DNA of 64,000 bases. Origin: Gammaproteobacteria bacterium LSUCC0112 (GTDB lineage: Bacteria > Pseudomonadota > Gammaproteobacteria > Pseudomonadales > Pseudohongiellaceae). Positions 34,491-44,401 of this stretch are shown piece by piece. The stretch is taken from positions 1-64,000 of the forward strand of contig SPIB01000003.1 of assembly GCA_004535785.1 (NCBI GenBank). The letters are read 5' to 3'. Under the pieces are notes generated by a model. It searched no databases. It saw only the letters and a list, made by a program, of their open reading frames with translations, and was not told where the DNA came from. Position numbers and translations under genes: made by a program. Every line of letters starts with the position of its first letter. The first letter of the stretch is position 1.

Positions 34491-35852
34491 TTAATTAAGC
34501 TTCCTTAGTCTGGCAACCCATATCCGAGAGTACCTAAGCATAAATACTCCCGCTCTTTGCCCAATACGCGATGGGATTGGAGATACCCCAAACTCCTCTT
34601 CAATCTTGCCAACCTTTGCAAGTCTTTTGCGCCATTGACTTACAGGTATTGGACGATATGGGCCAAAATTTGTTACTTGGCCCTTCCCTGTTTGACGCAA
34701 AAAGTAAATTCCGAACCAAGAATTAACATTACGAATTGACAACCCAAGACGTCCACCAGGGCGCAAAACACGGAATGCTTCCTGCACTAAATCCCAAGGA
34801 TCAGGCAAACTTTCAATTATCTGTGGCATAAAGACGGCATCAAAACTAGCATCCTCGTAAGGTAGCCTTAAACTATCCATAGCCTTAGCCAAGGCAATTG
34901 CATCAGTGCCTCTTTCATTCCGTAGACGTTCTGCTGTAAAGTCAAGATTTAAAGTAGAAAGATCAGTGACATGAAGTTCAGCGGCAATTCCTAACCGTTG
35001 ATGCAGCAACACTGTATAGCTCCCAGCAAATGGCATGATTTCAAGAATTCGCTCACCTGGCGAAATCTCACCAATCGAAGAAACTTCATGAAACATCTCA
35101 CTGCCTAATCGTCGAGAAACAAAAATGCCCGGAGTCGGTGATTTAGCGTAAACAGCATGAGCACGCCATTCTCTAATCTGACCCAAAGTCCATGATTGAG
35201 GATCGTGCACCGCATACGGGTTATCATTGTTCTTAATTCGCCAGTATGGGTATTTTTTTGACGATTTAAGAGGGTAGACATGATCGGAGGGGCGCTGAAA
35301 GACACCATAAGATCTGACAACATCTACTCCACGACGTGGTGCCTTAGTGTTTTCAAGGGATTCATCTGGCCATCCTAAACATATAACACCAATAACTTCA
35401 AATGTTGCTGGAATTTCAAGTAAATCTCGGACATCGTCGCTGTTGCCTATACCTGCATTCCATACGCTTCCGACTCCCCGCAAATGAGCACTAAGACATA
35501 GATGGTAGGCTAACGCTGCAGTGCTTTGCACAACTGCAAATTTGTTATGGTTCCAACCTTTTTGAAAACAGATTACTATCAAGTGCGAAGCACTTATAAA
35601 ATGGTCATTAGATCCAGAAATTTTTTGAAGCCTTCTTTTTAAGTCTTGATCCGAGACCACAACAAAGTGATGCATTTGATGATTGCATGCAGTTGGGGCG
35701 CCAATGCAATCGGCAATCAAGCTATCTATCAGTGTGTCTTCAAGCGGTGTACTAAGAAAACGCCGAAAAGATTTTCGATTAGCTAAAGCATTGAGAATTT
35801 CATCTGCGTAGTTGGAGGGGATTCCTATTTTTTGATCTCTAAATTTAGTCAC
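34491..35852 (-). CDS. nitroreductase-like domain fused to SAM methyltransferase
   Basis: 453 residues. Residues about 15-185 resemble the FMN-dependent nitroreductase fold ('ILNALANRKSFRRFLSTPLE', 'GAPTACNHQMHHFVVV', 'LCLSAHLRGVGSVWNAGIG', 'VIGVICLGWPDE'). Residues about 255-400 form a class I methyltransferase ('GERILEIMPFAGSYTVLLHQ', 'DASFDAVFMPQIIESLPDPW', 'EAFRVLRPGGRLGLSIRN'). The two are continuous in one frame. It overlaps the upstream gene by 8 bp. The combined reaction is unknown; reduction or oxidation coupled to methylation of a sugar substituent is conceivable. Confidence 0.72.
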   Translation of the reverse strand: MTKFRDQKIGIPSNYADEILNALANRKSFRRFLSTPLEDTLIDSLIADCIGAPTACNHQMHHFVVVSDQDLKRRLQKISGSNDHFISASHLIVICFQKGWNHNKFAVVQSTAALAYHLCLSAHLRGVGSVWNAGIGNSDDVRDLLEIPATFEVIGVICLGWPDESLENTKAPRRGVDVVRSYGVFQRPSDHVYPLKSSKKYPYWRIKNNDNPYAVHDPQSWTLGQIREWRAHAVYAKSPTPGIFVSRRLGSEMFHEVSSIGEISPGERILEIMPFAGSYTVLLHQRLGIAAELHVTDLSTLNLDFTAERLRNERGTDAIALAKAMDSLRLPYEDASFDAVFMPQIIESLPDPWDLVQEAFRVLRPGGRLGLSIRNVNSWFGIYFLRQTGKGQVTNFGPYRPIPVSQWRKRLAKVGKIEEEFGVSPIPSRIGQRAGVFMLRYSRIWVARLRKLN

Positions 35853-37887
35853 CTTTAATTTTACTCTTTCTAACCAAAAAAGATAAAGTTAGTGAATCGT
35901 TGCCAGCTAGTATCTGCAGCATAGTTCCTGCACCTTGGCAAGATCGCTGAACCTTTATTAACTTAAAAGTAACTGGTTGATTCGCATTCAAATTAACACT
36001 AAAACCATCCTCAAAAAATATTCCAAAATTGGATTCATCCAACCGCTCAATACTTGGTCTACCTTTTAGAGCCAAGCAATAAGCGGCTTTGATGCCAAAG
36101 CCGAATACTGAAACGGACCATGAACTAGTCGAAACTCTGTACTCAATTTTACGATACCCCACTTGATCTAGAAGAGTAAGGTGTAACTCATTGTTGAAGA
36201 GACACAACGTGCCTGAACCCTGATCTCCCTGGTCCTGAATATCCGAGATTAATAGATATTGATTTTCATCCTGCAAAACTCGCTCGTTGGTTAGTAACCG
36301 ATTAATATTGCCTAACACCAAGGCGGTAAGTCCAGCATACCCACTAACATGCTGACCATTGTTCCAGCGCATACATTCACTACCCGCAGTCACAACTATT
36401 ACTACCCTCGAGTCACCACTTCCAGCCTCTATTCTCGCATGAGTGGGATGCAAGCTTGGCCTAAAGGGCGGCAAGATTTGAAATTTAGAACCGTTGATCG
36501 CAACTTGTCTCAAATAAGACGTCGCTCGTGCCAAAAGAAATGCGCTGTGTGCCCCATATTGAGCACAACTTCCGTGCCAACCAACCATATCTCTTACTGG
36601 AGAATCATTCATTGCAGTTGGCATAGGGGGGAACATTAGATTTTCACTTGAAACTGCCAACATTGAAGATAATTTAGTCATCGCGGACTGCAATGATGAA
36701 CTTACATTCCATGAGTAGCGCTGTGAGCTAATAGCCAGCGCAGCTACAAATGATGCAAGGTGATAGAAGTTATTTGCACCGCGACCATAAAAGCCTATTT
36801 CACCGTTCGGTAGTTGAAAGGCCAATGAATATTTAAGACCCGACTTGATCACCTGATCTATTTTCTTATCAGCATGAACAATATTACCTAGCACCAATCC
36901 AGCCAAACAATACTGATGATAAGTCAGATCACCTGAGTTTACAGCGCGTCCCAAATGGTTATCCATGATTAGCCCGTCATGCGTCTGATTTAAACTAATC
37001 ACCCAACGAGCAATAGCCTTCCTGATAACTGATTTACTCTCCGGTGCTAACGCCATATTATCCCAGCGTAAACCAAATACATTTACCGGATCATAAGCAG
37101 TCCAGCCTGCAAAAGGTGCGGCTAGATCGCAACCAAACGCCAAACGCAAGGCACCATAGTCAAACTCTCGATGATCAAACTCCAAGCGTTGACGAGGGGT
37201 GACATAAAACCCCTCAAAGTAACGCTTGGTAGCATCTAGAGCTATAGACCAATCAGAGCTCAGGTCACGTTGCATCATCCACTTGAATAAAAAAGCTGAA
37301 TTTGAAGTCGTGTATAAATCTGTTCCAACTTGTGATGGGAAGCGGCTAGAGTCAGTCGTCAAAAAGTCCTCGTAAATAGCGCCATGATCAACACAAACAA
37401 ATGTACCATCCTCACATTCCCAAAAGTTAACACCTGCAACAAGTGCCCATTCATTATCTATATGAGGATTGTAAACTTGCGAATTAAAAATTCTATGGCG
37501 TAGCTTTCCTAAAGTAAAACCCAAAACTCTACGGAAACGATTTTGTGAACCTATAGTCAAATATCTCTCTAGCTTACTAAAAAGCCTGCGCTGGCGCATC
37601 AGTGTTTGGCGCGCCCTCATAGTGCGCAGAACATCATCTTCGTTTACTAAAACATCTAACTTTAAACCAACCTTCCAAAGTCGGGGTTGTTTTGAATTAC
37701 GTGATGTGCGTGTTGCGTCAAAAACTCGCCCATTTCTTAGGGCAGGCTTTTCATCAAGGTCAGCAAGAGAAGCCACAGCGTTTGGAAAAATAACCTGTCT
37801 AGACAACAACCACCGAGCCCATGTTTCTGACCAAATCTCCATTTGGTCGAGGACTATTGAGATGTTCGTTTGATCTGTATTAGTCAT
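35845..37887 (-). CDS. large unassigned protein, possibly alpha-barrel lyase-like
   Basis: 680 residues, cytoplasmic by sequence (no signal peptide). The middle (about 200-460) has regularly spaced helices with aromatic and Gly-Arg patches such as 'NGEIGFYGRGANNFYHLASF' and 'DMVGWHGSCAQYGAHSAFLL', reminiscent of (alpha/alpha)6-barrel polysaccharide lyases or heparinase II/III-like proteins. The C-terminal part is beta-rich. I cannot confirm a catalytic site. It could process or measure the glycan, or be an unusual transferase. Confidence 0.55.
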   Translation of the reverse strand: MTNTDQTNISIVLDQMEIWSETWARWLLSRQVIFPNAVASLADLDEKPALRNGRVFDATRTSRNSKQPRLWKVGLKLDVLVNEDDVLRTMRARQTLMRQRRLFSKLERYLTIGSQNRFRRVLGFTLGKLRHRIFNSQVYNPHIDNEWALVAGVNFWECEDGTFVCVDHGAIYEDFLTTDSSRFPSQVGTDLYTTSNSAFLFKWMMQRDLSSDWSIALDATKRYFEGFYVTPRQRLEFDHREFDYGALRLAFGCDLAAPFAGWTAYDPVNVFGLRWDNMALAPESKSVIRKAIARWVISLNQTHDGLIMDNHLGRAVNSGDLTYHQYCLAGLVLGNIVHADKKIDQVIKSGLKYSLAFQLPNGEIGFYGRGANNFYHLASFVAALAISSQRYSWNVSSSLQSAMTKLSSMLAVSSENLMFPPMPTAMNDSPVRDMVGWHGSCAQYGAHSAFLLARATSYLRQVAINGSKFQILPPFRPSLHPTHARIEAGSGDSRVVIVVTAGSECMRWNNGQHVSGYAGLTALVLGNINRLLTNERVLQDENQYLLISDIQDQGDQGSGTLCLFNNELHLTLLDQVGYRKIEYRVSTSSWSVSVFGFGIKAAYCLALKGRPSIERLDESNFGIFFEDGFSVNLNANQPVTFKLIKVQRSCQGAGTMLQILAGNDSLTLSFLVRKSKIKGD

Positions 37888-37897
37888 CGATTATGGA

Positions 37898-38539
37898 TTA
37901 AAACTTGGTCGCAACAAAAGCAAGAGCAATATAGTAACTTTTATTTCTTGATGTTACGCGGTTTAGCATCTTATCCAGTTGTATTGCCAAAAACCAAATT
38001 AAGAAGACTAATGGTTTAAATTTAAATGCCCAAGAACAAAGGTTAGCTGCACAAGTAAAACTACCAATGCCAATTTGAGTAATTTCAATTTTATCAAATG
38101 AGGCGCTAGATAACACTTTCTCTAAACCCTCATGCGTGAAACGAAAAAAATCGTGGGGATCGGCATGAAAAGGGTAGAGAAACGGTACTACACCATAGAG
38201 CTTCCCGCTAGGGCGTAGTATTCGCTGCGATTCAGTTATTACCAATTGATAGTTAGATATGTGCTCTAAGGTGTTAAACAAAACGACATTATCATAAGAA
38301 TCGTTTTCGATAGGTAATTCGCGCTCTAAATCGAGCTTAATTACATTCTCACCACCTTCGAAGTAATCAACATAAGTAATATCTTGAACTTTAATATATC
38401 TGTAATACGAACTCTTTCCGTTCTTTGCACCAAGATCTATAGTCCGACCATCTAAGCAAAGCCCACGGAGTGAAACATTATGCATTGATCGATATAACGA
38501 CTTACCAATCATACATTCCTTCCATAAATCAAGAAACAT
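37898..38539 (-). CDS. class I SAM-dependent methyltransferase
   Basis: 213 residues. A modified motif I ('GRTIDLGAKNGKSSYYRY'), 'DSYDNVVLFNTLEHISNYQL' and 'ESQRILRPSGKLYGVVPFLY' fit the methyltransferase-11 fold. The pattern 'HADPHDFFRFTHEGLEKVLS' is common in polysaccharide-cluster methyltransferases. Probably methylates a sugar hydroxyl. Confidence 0.8.
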   Translation of the reverse strand: MFLDLWKECMIGKSLYRSMHNVSLRGLCLDGRTIDLGAKNGKSSYYRYIKVQDITYVDYFEGGENVIKLDLERELPIENDSYDNVVLFNTLEHISNYQLVITESQRILRPSGKLYGVVPFLYPFHADPHDFFRFTHEGLEKVLSSASFDKIEITQIGIGSFTCAANLCSWAFKFKPLVFLIWFLAIQLDKMLNRVTSRNKSYYIALAFVATKF

Positions 38540-38570
38540 CCCCCCCTCCCAAATAGTAAAAATTAAAGCC

Positions 38571-39674
38571 CTATTTATATGCGTAAGGAAATACGATCTC
38601 CGCTGCTTTTACCCAAGAGAATCGTGTGTTGAATTCTGTGAGATCGAATGAGGACTCGGTATTCAAGTACTGATCTACAATCTTTGTAGCAGTATCTACA
38701 TCTAATTCTCGGTTAACTATGCAAGCATTCGGAGGTGCTATCTCGGCAAGAGCGCCCCCATCAGATAAAATCATTTTTCGACCAAAACGTGCTGCCTCTA
38801 CAACTGGCAAACCAAATCCTTCATACTCGGAAAGAAAAATTAGTGAATCAGCTGACTGGTACAGATCTATCAATTGCACGTCACTCACATTCCCTAGAAC
38901 AACAATATCTATTCGACCTAAAATATAACCTTCAACATCAAAATCATAATTCTGAGTGGATCCGACCAGAACTAATATTCCACCGTATCCGTATCTATCT
39001 CTAAGATTTATAAAAATATCTAATATTCTCTTTAGATTTTTATGAGGCCGACGATCACCGACATATAGCAAATAAGGTTTATTTATCAGCTCAATAGGCT
39101 CACTAGAATTTGAACATGTGAGAACAGAGCCTTCATACGCAACAGAGATCTTGTTGGCGTAGCGGCTACCGACAACCTCTAATACATCACGCCTAGTCGT
39201 CTCAGAAACTGCAATACAACAATCCGCATGCGCAATACTGTAACGTATCATCTCTCTGAAATACAGCCGCTTAGCCCATGAAAAATTTTGTACGTATCCA
39301 GTTACAATTAGTGGAATCAAATCATGAATCACAAAGGTGCTATTTGCTTTTATACCAAATGGCATATCAAAATGGGGATAGAAATAATAATCAGGACTTA
39401 TGCTATTAACCTTAGTGCCAAGTGTTAAATGTTGCCTCAATGAGATAGGCAATGCATCCACATATTCGATTGAACACCTATCGCCATCCTGGTGATCTTT
39501 CAATCTGTGATAATGGAAATTGGTATCCCAGTCATTACGAATATGGAGAAGCACAACAATTTCTAAGTCTGGGTCAGTTTGCGAACTCAAGAGCGCATTA
39601 AGTAAAGAACCAGTATATCTGCCTAGACCGCTAAACTGAGCTGCCATTGGCCTAGCATCAAAAATCAACTTCAT
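38571..39674 (-). CDS. glycosyltransferase, GT4 family
   Basis: 367 residues. 'SGLGRYTGSLLNALL' at the N-terminus, the donor-site loop 'LLYVGDRRPHKNLKRILDIF' and the E-x7-E motif in 'SEYEGFGLPVVEAARFGRKM' are typical of mannosyltransferase-like GT4 enzymes. Overlaps the next upstream glycosyltransferase by 4 bp. Confidence 0.87.
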   Translation of the reverse strand: MKLIFDARPMAAQFSGLGRYTGSLLNALLSSQTDPDLEIVVLLHIRNDWDTNFHYHRLKDHQDGDRCSIEYVDALPISLRQHLTLGTKVNSISPDYYFYPHFDMPFGIKANSTFVIHDLIPLIVTGYVQNFSWAKRLYFREMIRYSIAHADCCIAVSETTRRDVLEVVGSRYANKISVAYEGSVLTCSNSSEPIELINKPYLLYVGDRRPHKNLKRILDIFINLRDRYGYGGILVLVGSTQNYDFDVEGYILGRIDIVVLGNVSDVQLIDLYQSADSLIFLSEYEGFGLPVVEAARFGRKMILSDGGALAEIAPPNACIVNRELDVDTATKIVDQYLNTESSFDLTEFNTRFSWVKAAEIVFPYAYK

Positions 39675-40705
39675 AAAACCTTACCTAATGGACCATTAAA
39701 TATTACTTCTTGAATAGCATTAACCCAAGCATCAGGATTCCGGTAGTCCTCAACTAGGTTAACCCTTCTTCCTTCAACAGCTTCCGGCAAACCACCAACT
39801 GCCGATACTAACACCGGAATCTGAAGCAAAAAGGCCTCCCTCGCTACTCGACCATAGGCTTCTTCCCACTGAGAAGGAACTATAACCAAAAGCGCGCCGC
39901 TATAAACACGCCAGACATCTTTCTCCCAGGGAGTCCAGCAAATATTCCCAACTTGATGTTGTTTTTCGACAAAACGAGACACTATACGAAAAGACAAATG
40001 CGGTAGCACCTTGGCAGCATACAGCACGAGATCAAGCCCTTTAATTCCACTGTCGCCGACAAATACTATCCATTTTGTCTCTGAAATATTTGCAGAAAGG
40101 GACGTTCGAAGTACCTCGACGTCAACATGGGGATACAAAACATCAGCTTCTATACCAAACAATTCCTTGGTTCGTGCAGCCATGTATTTTGAATTTGCTA
40201 TCACCTTTGAACGTCGAATCGAATGGTCCAGATCTCGTTGATAAGTTCTTGAAGCAGGTAATTCAACTAGCTTATATACTTCTTTAGCTAATCGTTTTAC
40301 CCCACGGTGGTAATTACCTATTATTCCAAGATCGGTTTCCGATCTAACATAGTAACGTACTGGACCATCAAATCCCAGTATCGCAGCTGGAGCCAAGATA
40401 CCGTAGCACCATAATTCGTCAGCTTGGCATCGAGAAAACCAATTTATGATATGCTTTCTATTGAGCAAATACTCATAATGGTTAAATCTCTGTAACTGAG
40501 TACATCCATTAATAAACAACGATTCCCAGTTAGATGGTATGCTAGCCAAAGGTGCTCTTCGACCAACAAAACTTGCATCCATTAGAGAAACCAAGGTTAT
40601 CCTTTTACCAAAAATCAAGTTTTGGTCAGCAAGCAAGTGACGAGTACTAGCCTCGGCTCCCCCGATATCGTAGGCAATAAACTTGGAAAATGCTGTTATA
40701 TTCAA
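39671..40705 (-). CDS. glycosyltransferase, GT4-like
   Basis: 344 residues. A shorter GT-B protein with donor-site features 'WIVFVGDSGIKGLDLVLYAA' and 'PSQWEEAYGRVAREAFLLQI' (E-x7-E-like). 'YDIGGAEASTRHLLADQ' fits an acceptor loop. Donor and linkage unknown. Confidence 0.78.
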   Translation of the reverse strand: MNITAFSKFIAYDIGGAEASTRHLLADQNLIFGKRITLVSLMDASFVGRRAPLASIPSNWESLFINGCTQLQRFNHYEYLLNRKHIINWFSRCQADELWCYGILAPAAILGFDGPVRYYVRSETDLGIIGNYHRGVKRLAKEVYKLVELPASRTYQRDLDHSIRRSKVIANSKYMAARTKELFGIEADVLYPHVDVEVLRTSLSANISETKWIVFVGDSGIKGLDLVLYAAKVLPHLSFRIVSRFVEKQHQVGNICWTPWEKDVWRVYSGALLVIVPSQWEEAYGRVAREAFLLQIPVLVSAVGGLPEAVEGRRVNLVEDYRNPDAWVNAIQEVIFNGPLGKVL

Positions 40706-40843
40706 TTCACTCTCTTTAGATTAACAAACGCCATTTCTTACTTACTTAATAAAAAATTAAAACCATGTTTAATCATAAAAATTAATACATTTTGGAGAAT
40801 TTATTTATGCATAGAATCATAGAATCATAAAGACTTTTTATTA

Positions 40844-41947
40844 TTAACTCATGAAATCAACTATGATTCCTGCCCTCTTATTCCACGAATATTTGAACTT
40901 CGCTTCAAATTGTGCCACTTCCGCGCGAGGATTACTTTTTGATAGGTAAGGTACCAATTCTTTCCAAGCTTCCAAAAACGAATCTATTGAGTCAGGATCA
41001 AAGCAGAAAGAGTTGTGAATATTCAACACTTCAGAAATTGAATCATACTTAGCAGCAAGAATGGGCGAACCAGCAGCCATATACTCAAAAATCTTCAAGG
41101 GGGAAGTACACCAGTAACTAGACCAATCCTTACTGACGGCATAAAATAAAACATCCGCCGCAACCTGATACTTTCTGACCTCATCCACAGAAACATGCTC
41201 ACGGAGCTCAATGTTATAAATACCTTTTGACTTAAAGTACTGCTCTATAGCTGAAAAACTATCTTTAGAACCACCTACGTGGACAGCCAGAATATTTTCT
41301 TTATCTAGTGCCAGAATATTCTCTAATAACTCAAGCCTGCCCTTAGATGGGTTACCGGTATGTACGATTACTATCTTATCATTTGGCAGACCTAATGACT
41401 TACGAAGCAAGCTCTTGCCAATCTCAAAAACACTCAAATAGTCATCAAAAAAAACTCCGTCATGGACCGACAATACGTTTGAGTCCATCAACCCAAAATT
41501 CTTAGTATAATAATCAGCTAGAATTCTAGAAATGCATACCAACCGAAAATATTTACTCTTTGCAACTATAGAAAATAGAACAGAAGAAACCCTAGATCTG
41601 GGCTCACTATGGGCTTCATAAAGTACCTTTCTACGAGCAATTACTGAAGCAATTGCTACAGCAATATCCCTAGTGAAAATAACAACATCCCTTTCTCGCA
41701 AACATTCTTTAAAAGTAATATAAGCAAATTTCACAGATTTAATAAAGTCCGGGGAATTTGTTCTAATAGGCGACCAATTTAAGCTATTACGGTCTAATAA
41801 ATCTAATTTACTAGTTTCCCCATAATTAGAAATCAGTTTGAAATTGATGCCCAAAACATGGGTAAATGCCTTAGACATTGCGAGAATTTGAACAGACTGA
41901 GCTGCCGCAGACGGCAATCTAACCCTAGTAATATAAGTTAGTTTCAT
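40844..41947 (-). CDS. glycosyltransferase, GT4 family
   Basis: About 367 residues from ATG 41947; an upstream TTG at 41959 overlaps the previous stop. 'KIVIVHTGNPSKGRLELLEN' and 'PLKIFEYMAAGSPILAAKYD' mark the GT4 donor domain. A 138-bp AT-rich gap separates it from the downstream transferase. Confidence 0.84.
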   Translation of the reverse strand: MKLTYITRVRLPSAAAQSVQILAMSKAFTHVLGINFKLISNYGETSKLDLLDRNSLNWSPIRTNSPDFIKSVKFAYITFKECLRERDVVIFTRDIAVAIASVIARRKVLYEAHSEPRSRVSSVLFSIVAKSKYFRLVCISRILADYYTKNFGLMDSNVLSVHDGVFFDDYLSVFEIGKSLLRKSLGLPNDKIVIVHTGNPSKGRLELLENILALDKENILAVHVGGSKDSFSAIEQYFKSKGIYNIELREHVSVDEVRKYQVAADVLFYAVSKDWSSYWCTSPLKIFEYMAAGSPILAAKYDSISEVLNIHNSFCFDPDSIDSFLEAWKELVPYLSKSNPRAEVAQFEAKFKYSWNKRAGIIVDFMS

Positions 41948-41951
41948 ATTT

Positions 41952-43121
41952 TCAATCAAATCCGTACAGTTTTATAACGTTTCTGGCATAAACTTCCCAA
42001 GTGAAAGATCTGACATTTTCTCTAGCACTATCCCCCATCAGGGTAATTTGATACCGATTACTTTTAAACCATAACATTTTTTCCCGAAGTGCCTTCGTAT
42101 CACCCGCATCAATTACGAAACCATCTATCCCATCTCTAACGACAGAACCAGATGACTCCGTTACTATACATGGTAAGCCCATTGACATGGCCTCAAAAAT
42201 TGCCTTCGACGATCCCTCCATCCAAGAGGGAAATACAAAAACATCACACATTTTCATATAGGATTGGGGATTGACGAAACCCGGAGTGATAATATTGCTA
42301 ACGCCTTTATCTTTCAACACACGTATCTCGTTAATTATTTCAGGATATACTCGTCCACAGAGATGCAAACGATCTGAATCAAAATCCAATGAATCCCAAA
42401 CTTGGAGCAAATCATGAATACCTTTTCTCTTATTAACTAGACCGAAAAAGCAAAAATTAATGCCTTCCACCTCAGTGCTATCCTTACTTTCGGCGATCTT
42501 TAAATCACTAAGTATAGAATCGACTCCAAAGTTGACTATCATAATTTTGTTATGATCTATACCCGCATACACTAATTCTTGCTTTACAAACTTTGAGGGT
42601 GAAATTATCAAATCAGCTAAATGAAAAGACTCCAACTCTAACTCAACCAACGTATTGTATACATTTAAAAAATCAACACCCTTACTCTTTCTTATTCGTT
42701 CAGAAAATGTCGAAGGTGCGATTGGAACATCCAGCACAACATATCCACCTAAACTTTTTAACCTTTTAATCAATGATGGGCAATACTCCCACACATGAGC
42801 AACAAATTTTTGGTCAGAATCTGGCTCAAACCATAATCGAAGCAAGCAGTACCACTCAAACAACTTAATATCAATAACCCTTACATTAAAATTCGGTGCT
42901 ACGTATATTCGGAAAGCATTTAGGAATCGCTGAAAGTATCCCAAGATGCCTAAGGAAACATATCTAACGCCAGTGTGATTCAGATCATAACCCCTGCAAA
43001 AGCAGGTTACTTTACAATCGGACTTTATGCTATGAATATGATTTAGTATCTTCTCAGTCCTAAAACCAATATTACCCTGACGCGCAACATAACTATTTAC
43101 AAATATCATAATTTTTTTCAT
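41952..43121 (-). CDS. glycosyltransferase, GT4 family
   Basis: 389 residues. The donor domain includes 'GINFCFFGLVNKRKGIHDLL' and 'WMEGSSKAIFEAMSMGLPCI' (E-x7-E). The 5' gap to the polymerase gene (43122-43354) is 233 bp of AT-rich DNA in which I see no gene. Confidence 0.85.
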   Translation of the reverse strand: MKKIMIFVNSYVARQGNIGFRTEKILNHIHSIKSDCKVTCFCRGYDLNHTGVRYVSLGILGYFQRFLNAFRIYVAPNFNVRVIDIKLFEWYCLLRLWFEPDSDQKFVAHVWEYCPSLIKRLKSLGGYVVLDVPIAPSTFSERIRKSKGVDFLNVYNTLVELELESFHLADLIISPSKFVKQELVYAGIDHNKIMIVNFGVDSILSDLKIAESKDSTEVEGINFCFFGLVNKRKGIHDLLQVWDSLDFDSDRLHLCGRVYPEIINEIRVLKDKGVSNIITPGFVNPQSYMKMCDVFVFPSWMEGSSKAIFEAMSMGLPCIVTESSGSVVRDGIDGFVIDAGDTKALREKMLWFKSNRYQITLMGDSARENVRSFTWEVYARNVIKLYGFD

Positions 43122-43354
43122 TTTTGCTCTTGATAATCTAAAGCTAAGGTCAATACTATCCGAACATAAGCAAACTAAACCTTAAAAGCATCTTTGCGAT
43201 GTCAGGCCAAAACTATTAAGATGACGCAACTAAAATTTTTATTTGAAGCAGGAATATATTTTTATGTCATTACTACTATTATAAGCATACAAATATGACA
43301 AACTTTATATAGGAAAAGATAAAATACCAATAAATTCTCTGGCTTAGTAACTTA

Positions 43355-44401
43355 TTAATATTCTAGATAATCACCAATGAAAAAGAAGAATAAGGGAATC
43401 TTAACAGCACTCAGCACCAACAAAGATCTCATTCGTAATGATGCGGAAAAAATTATTAAAGGTACAACCATAAGCCTTTGAAACAAAATAAACTCTGGAT
43501 AAAACAAAAGCCCAAAAAGACAAGAAAAAAGTGCAAAATCTAATGCTGTTGAAAACTCCCTTCCCGAATTCCACTTTCTCTCCCCGAATGATAAAAAAAT
43601 TAGAGGTACTAATATCCCTAAAAAGAACTGAACGCTTAGCTCCAATGTTAGTTCAAGTGAATTCGTCAAAGCCCTACTAACCCTTTCAACCTCCAAATTC
43701 AGCAAAACGTTGAATATGTCAATTGAGCGAAATTGCTCGGCAAAACTTAAATCGAACAGAGCTTTAGCACTAAAAAGCAATAATGCCGCAATAACAATTG
43801 TGTAACGCACTAGTGCACCAGGCGGCAATCTTTTTGAAATGACATAGGACACAAGCAATAAAGTTCCAATACCGAAATGCGTAAGCAGAGAAGCTGCTAG
43901 AAACAGCAACTTTATTCTGTCCTTAACAAAAAATATATGCATAAACACCAATGCGGCTATAGTACTCCTGGTAGCATTGAATGAAAAATCTAAAAAAAGC
44001 CGATCAGTTAAAATTACTATGATAATTAGTATATATGCCCGATCAACAACTACGAGACTTTTCCGGATTAAATAAACTAGCGACAGGAGCAGCGCAGATA
44101 AAACAAACATCAATGCGAAACGAAATTCTATTTCAGTCAAGTTATCCGGCAGAACATAAAGATATACGCTAAACATAGGGTCAGCATAGTATGTTAGATC
44201 AGCAAGATTTTTAACACCCATGTACCAGACGTAGTACTGCGCTCTATCCTGTGCCAGTTGGCTACTGACAATCGCATACAAAATGATGAATCCTAAAGTA
44301 AGCAAACCTACAAAAAAGAAAACGACTTTGCGTCTTGGCCTTAGCAATGATGCAATCAGAAAACTAATCAATTGAATAATGAAATAGAGAAATGAGATCA
44401 T
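43355..44401 (-). CDS. EpsG/Wzy-type polysaccharide polymerase
   Basis: 348 residues, almost entirely hydrophobic with about 10 membrane segments. 'DRAQYYVWYMGVKNLADLTY' in the first large loop and 'FNATRSTIAAL' match EpsG-type O-unit polymerases (conserved Arg in N-x-x-R). Next to the flippase, it is the only polymerase candidate here. Overlaps the flippase gene by 4 bp. Confidence 0.75.
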   Translation of the reverse strand: MISFLYFIIQLISFLIASLLRPRRKVVFFFVGLLTLGFIILYAIVSSQLAQDRAQYYVWYMGVKNLADLTYYADPMFSVYLYVLPDNLTEIEFRFALMFVLSALLLSLVYLIRKSLVVVDRAYILIIIVILTDRLFLDFSFNATRSTIAALVFMHIFFVKDRIKLLFLAASLLTHFGIGTLLLVSYVISKRLPPGALVRYTIVIAALLLFSAKALFDLSFAEQFRSIDIFNVLLNLEVERVSRALTNSLELTLELSVQFFLGILVPLIFLSFGERKWNSGREFSTALDFALFSCLFGLLFYPEFILFQRLMVVPLIIFSASLRMRSLLVLSAVKIPLFFFFIGDYLEY

